Positions 59,448 through 64,000 of a stretch of DNA of 64,000 bases are shown here, piece after piece (the first letter of the stretch is position 1; the number at the start of each line of letters is the position of its first letter). This DNA comes from Aeromicrobium wangtongii (lineage in GTDB: Bacteria; Actinomycetota; Actinomycetes; Propionibacteriales; Nocardioidaceae). Under the pieces are notes generated by a model, which was given only the letters and a program-made list of their open reading frames with translations, made no database searches and was not told the DNA's origin. The stretch covers positions 806,001 through 870,000 of the forward strand of contig NZ_CP102173.1 in NCBI RefSeq assembly GCF_024584515.1, written 5' to 3'. A program made the position numbers and the translations under genes.

Positions 59448-60911
59448 ATGTCTGACGTTCGCTCGAGTGTCATCGGCGGCTCGTACGACCGGCCCGCCGA
59501 CACCTCGGCCCGTATCCAGTTCCGCCGCGCCCTGACCTTGACCGGGATGACGTTGGTCATGCCCGGCTCCGCCCAGCTCGTGGCGGGCAACAAGCGCATC
59601 GGTCGCATCAGCCTGCGCATCTGGATGGGGTTCCTGGCCGTCGGACTGGTGCTGCTGCTGGTGTCGATCACCTCGCGCACCGGACTGTTCTCCCTCATGA
59701 CGAACCCCCGGCTGCTCACGCTCGGCCGCTGGGTGCTGATCGCGGGCGCGGTCGCCTGGGTCGCCCTGATCATCGATGCCTGGCGTCTCGGCCGGCCCAC
59801 GGAGCTGAAGCGCGGCCACCAGATCTGGGCCGCCGGCCTCAACAGCGCGTTGTGCTTCGTCACGGCCGGGGCGATGTTCTTCGCCGCCCACCTCGTCGCC
59901 GTCCAGAGCTCGTTCATCGGCACGGTCTTCGCCTCCAGCACGACCTCGGCGCCCGCTGACGGCCGGTACAACGTGCTGCTGCTCGGCGGCGACTCCGGCC
60001 CCGACCGCAGTGGCGTCCGTCCCGACTCGCTCACGGTCGCCAGCATCGACAAGGACACCGGCCGCACCGTGCTGATCGGCCTGCCGCGCAACCTCGAGGA
60101 CGTCCCGTTCAAGCCCGGTTCGGTCATGCACAAGGCATTCCCCGACGGATTCACCGGCGAGGGCAACTACCTCAACGCGGTCAACACCTGGGCCAACAAC
60201 CATGCCGACCTGTTCGGCACCAAGGAGCCGGGGATCAAGGCCACGATGGACGCGGTCGAGCAGATCACCGGCCTCAAGATGAACTACTACGCGCTGGTCA
60301 ACATGCACGGCTTCTCCAAGCTGATCGACGCGGTGGGTGGCGTGACGATGAACGTGCGCGAGCGCACCGCGATCGGCGGCATCGGCTCGCCCATCCGCGG
60401 CTACATCGAGCCGGGCAAGAAGAAGCTCACCGGCGACCAGGCGCTGTGGTACTCACGCAGCCGGGTGCTGAACAACGACTTCTCGCGCATGGGTCGCCAG
60501 AAGTGCGTCATGAACGCGATGCTGCAGCAGCTCAGCCCCAAGAAGGTGCTGATGAACGTCGAGAAGATCGCCGACTCCAGCAAGGCGCTGCTGACCACCG
60601 ACATCGCCCAGCAGGACCTGGGTGTCTTCATGGACCTGGCGCTGAAGGCCAAGTCGCAGAAGGTCTCGACCGTGTCGCTCGTCCCGCCGGTCATCTACAC
60701 CGGCAACCCCGACTACAAGAAGGTCCGCCGCATGATCAGCGCGGCGATCGACGAGGCCGAGGGCAAGAAGCCGGCCAAGCCGGCGCAGCTCGTCACCGCG
60801 ACCCTGACGATGCCGCAGACCGAGCAGCAGAAGGCGCAGGCCAAGGTCGCTGCGAAGAAGAAGGACCCCGTCAAGGCCAACCAGACCTCGGACCTGGGCA
60901 GCACCTGCTGA
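59448..60911 (+). CDS. LCP ligase with multi-helix N-terminus, copy 1
   Basis: A 487-residue LCP protein. Three to four helices (residues 30-160: MTLVMPGSAQLVAGNKRIGR, LGRWVLIAGAVAWVALIID and SALCFVTAGAMFFAAHLVA) precede the catalytic domain with YNVLLLGGDSGPDRSGVRPD, GLPRNLEDVPF and LWYSRSRVLNNDFSRMGRQK. The protein ends with a cysteine (SDLGSTC) and has one more in GRQKC. The next gene is its tandem paralog. Confidence 0.92.
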   Translation: MSDVRSSVIGGSYDRPADTSARIQFRRALTLTGMTLVMPGSAQLVAGNKRIGRISLRIWMGFLAVGLVLLLVSITSRTGLFSLMTNPRLLTLGRWVLIAGAVAWVALIIDAWRLGRPTELKRGHQIWAAGLNSALCFVTAGAMFFAAHLVAVQSSFIGTVFASSTTSAPADGRYNVLLLGGDSGPDRSGVRPDSLTVASIDKDTGRTVLIGLPRNLEDVPFKPGSVMHKAFPDGFTGEGNYLNAVNTWANNHADLFGTKEPGIKATMDAVEQITGLKMNYYALVNMHGFSKLIDAVGGVTMNVRERTAIGGIGSPIRGYIEPGKKKLTGDQALWYSRSRVLNNDFSRMGRQKCVMNAMLQQLSPKKVLMNVEKIADSSKALLTTDIAQQDLGVFMDLALKAKSQKVSTVSLVPPVIYTGNPDYKKVRRMISAAIDEAEGKKPAKPAQLVTATLTMPQTEQQKAQAKVAAKKKDPVKANQTSDLGSTC

Positions 60912-61013
60912 CGCCCTCGGCTGAGGACTGACTGAGATCGTGACGGTCCGCGCGGCGGCCGTGGGCGGCATCAGGCACAATGGGGCTCCCGCACGGCACT
61001 TTCTCGAGGAATC

Positions 61014-62468
61014 ATGACGCATCGCGCGAGCCTTCTGGGCCGTGGCTACCAGGACCGCCATCTGGACTCGCCCCGTGTCCGTTTCCGTCGCGTCCTGGCG
61101 CTGTGCATCATGACGATCGTCGTGCCCGGATCGGCCCAGCTGGCCATGGGCAAGCGGGTCATGGGCTGGACCGCGATCGGTGCCTGGCTGCTGGCCATCG
61201 CCGGCGCCGCGTACACCTATGCGACCTTCCGCTCGGACCGCGCCCAGGTGCTCGGCTGGTTCACCGATCCGGACGTCCTGATGGCGACGCGGGTCGGGAT
61301 GGTCGTGGTCGCGCTGCTGTGGCTGGTGCTGTTCGTCGACGCGTGGCGCCTCGGCTCGCCCGTTCGCCTGACGTTCGCCCGCGCGGCGGTCGTGACCGTG
61401 GTCAACCTGGCCATCATCGGCAGCGTCGCGGGATCGACGGCCTTCGCCTCCCAGCTCATCCAGGTCCAGCGCAGCGTCGTGCAGGAGGTCTTCCCGGAGA
61501 CCAAGACCTCGACCCCGCTGCAGGGGCGCTACAACATCCTGCTGGTCGGCTCGGACGCCCGTGAGGACCGCACCGGCATCCGTCCGGACTCACTGACGGT
61601 GCTGAGCGTCGATGCCAACACCGGCAAGTCGGTCATGGTGTCCTTGCCCCGCAACCTGCAGAACGTCCCGTTCCCGAAGAGCTCCCCGATGCACGCCCTG
61701 TACCCGTACGGGTTCAACTGCGGGGCCGAGTGCCTGCTCAACGCCGTGCACACCACGGCGCAGAACCGCACCGATCTGTACCCCAGCAGCAAGGACCCGG
61801 GCCTGGACGCCACGATCGACGCCATCCGCGGCGCCACGGGCCTGAAGATCAACTACTACGTGATGGTCAACCTCAACGGCTTCAAGGGCCTGGTGGACGC
61901 CGTCGGCGGTGTCGAGATGGACGTCAAGAGCCGCATCGCGATGTTCGGCCAGGCTGACGCGTACAAGAACATCTACATCGAGCCGGGGCGCCAGAAGCTC
62001 AACGGGCAGAAGGCGCTCTGGTACGCCCGCAGCCGCGTCCAGTCCGACGACTACGCCCGCATGGGACGTCAGAAGTGCCTGATGGCGGCGATGGTCGATC
62101 AGCTCAGTCCCGCCACGGTGCTCAAGAACGCGACCCAGATCGCCTCCTCGGGCAAGGAGCTGCTCAGCACCAGCATCCCCCAGCAGGAGCTGGGACAGTT
62201 CGCCGATCTGGCCCTCAAGGCCCGCGGCAAGCAGATCCGCACCGTCTCGATCGTCCCGCCGGAGTTCAACACCGTGACGCCGGACTACGAGGCGATCCAC
62301 GCAGCGATCCGCCAGGCGATCCGTACGTCGGAGGGCAAGGTCGCGAAGCCGGCGCCGGGCACCCCCACCGGCACGACGACCGCACCGGCGCCCACGGCGC
62401 CCACGACCGTCTCGCCGACCGAGGGACGCGCGGCCAACAACGCCGAGGACCTCAAGTCCGCCTGCTGA
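61014..62468 (+). CDS. LCP ligase with multi-helix N-terminus, copy 2
   Basis: A 484-residue tandem paralog of the preceding protein with the same helix plan and motifs (YNILLVGSDAREDRTGIRPD, SLPRNLQNVPF, LWYARSRVQSDDYARMGRQK). It also ends in a cysteine (EDLKSAC) with a matching GRQKC, and has an extra pair in FNCGAEC. A Thr/Pro-rich linker precedes the C-terminus. Leader with GAGGA 5 nt before the ATG. Confidence 0.92.
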   Translation: MTHRASLLGRGYQDRHLDSPRVRFRRVLALCIMTIVVPGSAQLAMGKRVMGWTAIGAWLLAIAGAAYTYATFRSDRAQVLGWFTDPDVLMATRVGMVVVALLWLVLFVDAWRLGSPVRLTFARAAVVTVVNLAIIGSVAGSTAFASQLIQVQRSVVQEVFPETKTSTPLQGRYNILLVGSDAREDRTGIRPDSLTVLSVDANTGKSVMVSLPRNLQNVPFPKSSPMHALYPYGFNCGAECLLNAVHTTAQNRTDLYPSSKDPGLDATIDAIRGATGLKINYYVMVNLNGFKGLVDAVGGVEMDVKSRIAMFGQADAYKNIYIEPGRQKLNGQKALWYARSRVQSDDYARMGRQKCLMAAMVDQLSPATVLKNATQIASSGKELLSTSIPQQELGQFADLALKARGKQIRTVSIVPPEFNTVTPDYEAIHAAIRQAIRTSEGKVAKPAPGTPTGTTTAPAPTAPTTVSPTEGRAANNAEDLKSAC

Positions 62469-62478
62469 GCAGAGCGGG

Positions 62479-63270
62479 TTACTTGTCCTGAGCGGCGTGG
62501 TAGGCCTTGATGACCTCGTCGGTCTCGCCGTCCATCATCAGCGTGCCCTGGTCGAGCCAGATCACCCGGCTGCAGGTCTCGCGGATGGACTGCATCGAGT
62601 GGCTGACCAGGAAGACGGTGCCGGCATTGTCGCGGATGTCGCGGATGCGGGCCTCGCTGCGCTGGCGGAAGGTGCGGTCACCGACCGCGAGCGCCTCGTC
62701 GACGATCAGGATCTCGTGCGTCGCCATGCTGGCGATCGCGAACTTGAGGCGGGCGGTCATGCCCGAGGAGTACGCGCGCATCGGCAGGTCGATGAACTTC
62801 TCGAGCCCCGCGAACTTCACGATGTCGTCGTAGCGGGCCTCGATCTCAGGCAACGTGAAGCCCATCGCGAGGCCGCCCAGGATGATGTTGCGCTCACCGG
62901 ACAGATCCTTGAGCAGCGCGGCGCCGACGCCCAGCAGGCTGGGGCGGGACTGCGAGTAGATCGCTCCGCGGCTCGTGGGCGTGAGGCCCGCGATGGCGCG
63001 CATCAGCGTCGACTTGCCCGAGCCGTTGGTGCCGATGACGCCGATGCTGTCGTTGGCGTACGCCGTGAACGACACCCCCTTGAGGGCGTGGACGGTGCGC
63101 ATCTGCTTGCCCTTGACACGCAGCTGCTTCAGCGAGCGGCGGTCGGCTGCGGACGGACGCTTGCCCGTCGCGAAGACCTTGTACTCGACGTGGACGTCGT
63201 CGACGATCACGACCGGCCTGCGGTCGGCCGCCGGCTCCATCACCGTCTCCTGGGGGGACTCAGTCGACAC
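62479..63270 (-). CDS. Polysaccharide/teichoic-acid exporter ATPase (TagH/RfbE type)
   Basis: A 263-residue ATPase for export of a lipid-linked glycopolymer. [33 protein letters not shown] (the TagH-type signature) and EILIVDEALAVGD are present, and the N-terminal HVEYKVFATGK with LKGVSFTA fits the wall-polymer branch. GTG 63270, with AGAGG 7 nt upstream, is the start; it overlaps the permease stop by 11 bp. It lacks the extra C-terminal sugar-binding domain seen in some RfbE proteins. Confidence 0.9.
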   Translation of the reverse strand: MSTESPQETVMEPAADRRPVVIVDDVHVEYKVFATGKRPSAADRRSLKQLRVKGKQMRTVHALKGVSFTAYANDSIGVIGTNGSGKSTLMRAIAGLTPTSRGAIYSQSRPSLLGVGAALLKDLSGERNIILGGLAMGFTLPEIEARYDDIVKFAGLEKFIDLPMRAYSSGMTARLKFAIASMATHEILIVDEALAVGDRTFRQRSEARIRDIRDNAGTVFLVSHSMQSIRETCSRVIWLDQGTLMMDGETDEVIKAYHAAQDK

Positions 63271-64000
63271 GTCCGTACCTCTCCTCAGCACGCCAGAAGA
63301 ACCAGACGCCCACGCCGAGCATGCCGATCGTCCACAGCGTCGCGTAGACCCAGTAGGTGAGGTTCATGTCGTAGGTCGGTCCCTGCAGGAGGGCGGCGCG
63401 GGCCAGGCTCAGGAACTCGTGGATGGGCTGGAAGTCGGTCAGCCGCACGAGCCACTCGTGGCCCGCGTAGCCATTGGGCTCGCTGGGTGACGGCGGGCGG
63501 GGGCCGAACCGCTCCTCGATGCTGAAGAAGATGCCCGTCGTGTAGAAGAACAGCCGCGTCAGGAACGGGATGAAGTTGTTGAGGTCGCGCCAGTGGACCG
63601 ACAGCCGTGCGGTGATCAGGGCGAGCCCACAGACGAAGAAGTAGTACAGGATGAACAGCGGCACGATCAGGAGCCAGTGGAAGTCCACGGGATTGCCCGT
63701 CACGACCAGGTAGACCAGCAGGATCGCGATCGTCGGCAGGAACTTCAAGAACTGCTGGGTGACCGCCGCCAGCGGCAGCACCATCCGCGGGAACGCCAGG
63801 CTCTGAACGAGGGCGGCATTGTTGGTGATGGCCTTGCCACCGGCGGACCACGACTGGGCGAAGAACTCGAAGACGAACACGCCGATGATCAGGAACTCCA
63901 CGAAGTGCGGCGGACGGCCGGCGGTGCCGATCAGCACGCCGAAGACCGCGCCGTACACGAGGGCGTTGAGCAGCGGCTTGATGACGACCCACAGCATGCC
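63260..64000 (-). CDS. ABC-2 type polysaccharide exporter permease (TagG type), 5' end cut
   Basis: At least 246 residues of a TagG/Wzm-type permease; the start is beyond the window. Six helices can be seen, with AFPRMVLPLAAVTQQFLKFLP as the typical coupling and pore region and VHWRDLNNFIPFLTRLFFY near residue 130. With the ATPase it should move the polymer that the LCP ligases attach. Confidence 0.9.
   Translation of the reverse strand, partial: GMLWVVIKPLLNALVYGAVFGVLIGTAGRPPHFVEFLIIGVFVFEFFAQSWSAGGKAITNNAALVQSLAFPRMVLPLAAVTQQFLKFLPTIAILLVYLVVTGNPVDFHWLLIVPLFILYYFFVCGLALITARLSVHWRDLNNFIPFLTRLFFYTTGIFFSIEERFGPRPPSPSEPNGYAGHEWLVRLTDFQPIHEFLSLARAALLQGPTYDMNLTYWVYATLWTIGMLGVGVWFFWRAEERYGRVD

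Noticed and set aside
1-64000. tRNA or rRNA genes
   Set aside because: No T-loop consensus with cloverleaf context or rRNA-like stretch was seen on either strand.

Overview
The window is high-GC DNA from an actinomycete. The mycothiol enzymes (MshB and two DinB-type thiol transferases), a MhuD-like heme oxygenase, DUF4245, an AldO-type oxidase, a c-di-AMP riboswitch and many leaderless promoters point to Actinomycetota; Nocardioidaceae (for example Aeromicrobium or Nocardioides) is my best guess, not proven. Gene order (fumC, glpX, DUF4245, xseBA, ispH, ychF ... mshB, fdxA, dapC, dapD) matches the conserved chromosomal block around Rv1098c-Rv1201c of Mycobacterium tuberculosis, so this is mostly core chromosome with accessory patches.

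Layout. 1-5011: a sugar-type ABC importer (binding protein cut by the window edge, two permeases, an ATPase with degenerate catalytic motifs) and a DUF2079 membrane protein, ending in a 21-bp inverted repeat array. 5033-15519: mostly minus-strand housekeeping genes: fumC, a mycothiol-dependent DinB enzyme, a spermidine-synthase-like protein, a molybdate operon (HTH-TOBE regulator, modA, modB, modC), PaiB-like, a hydrolase, glpX, and xseAB overlapping DUF4245. 15547-24973: NlpC/P60 hydrolase behind a c-di-AMP riboswitch, ispH, gamma-glutamyltransferase, a Na+/H+ antiporter fused to a UBP zinc finger, rmuC, a heme oxygenase and ychF. 25000-32440: an accessory patch with DUF1801, a TetR/membrane-protein pair, a decayed DUF222-HNH (13E12) gene carrying small palindromic insertions, a tocopherol-cyclase-like protein and a frameshifted MFS transporter. 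32500-40203: processive glycosyltransferase, HNH nuclease, RNase HI, SNF2 helicase, YibE/F. 40210-46994: APH-like kinase, cupin, DUF2071, short leader ORFs, bile-acid-type symporter, alditol oxidase, ABC-F; here a promoter-plus-start cassette and a cupin start have been duplicated. 47000-64000: S9 peptidase, mshB, flavin reductase, VanW-like protein, a second and larger 21-bp repeat array, GNAT, ferredoxin, dapC, dapD, three LCP glycopolymer ligases and the start of a TagGH-type polysaccharide exporter.

How the genes work together. DapC and DapD serve the succinylase route to diaminopimelate. The LCP proteins and the TagGH-like exporter act on cell-wall glycopolymers, and the NlpC hydrolase is under c-di-AMP control. 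MshB makes the mycothiol precursor that the DinB-family enzymes are expected to use. The Mod operon imports molybdate. Translational coupling through ATGA or GTGA overlaps is very common, and more than twenty genes have a TAnnnT -10 hexamer only 6 to 8 nt before the start codon, which indicates leaderless mRNAs. At convergent gene pairs with room between them there are unusually long perfect hairpins, two of which are built from tandem 21-bp units.
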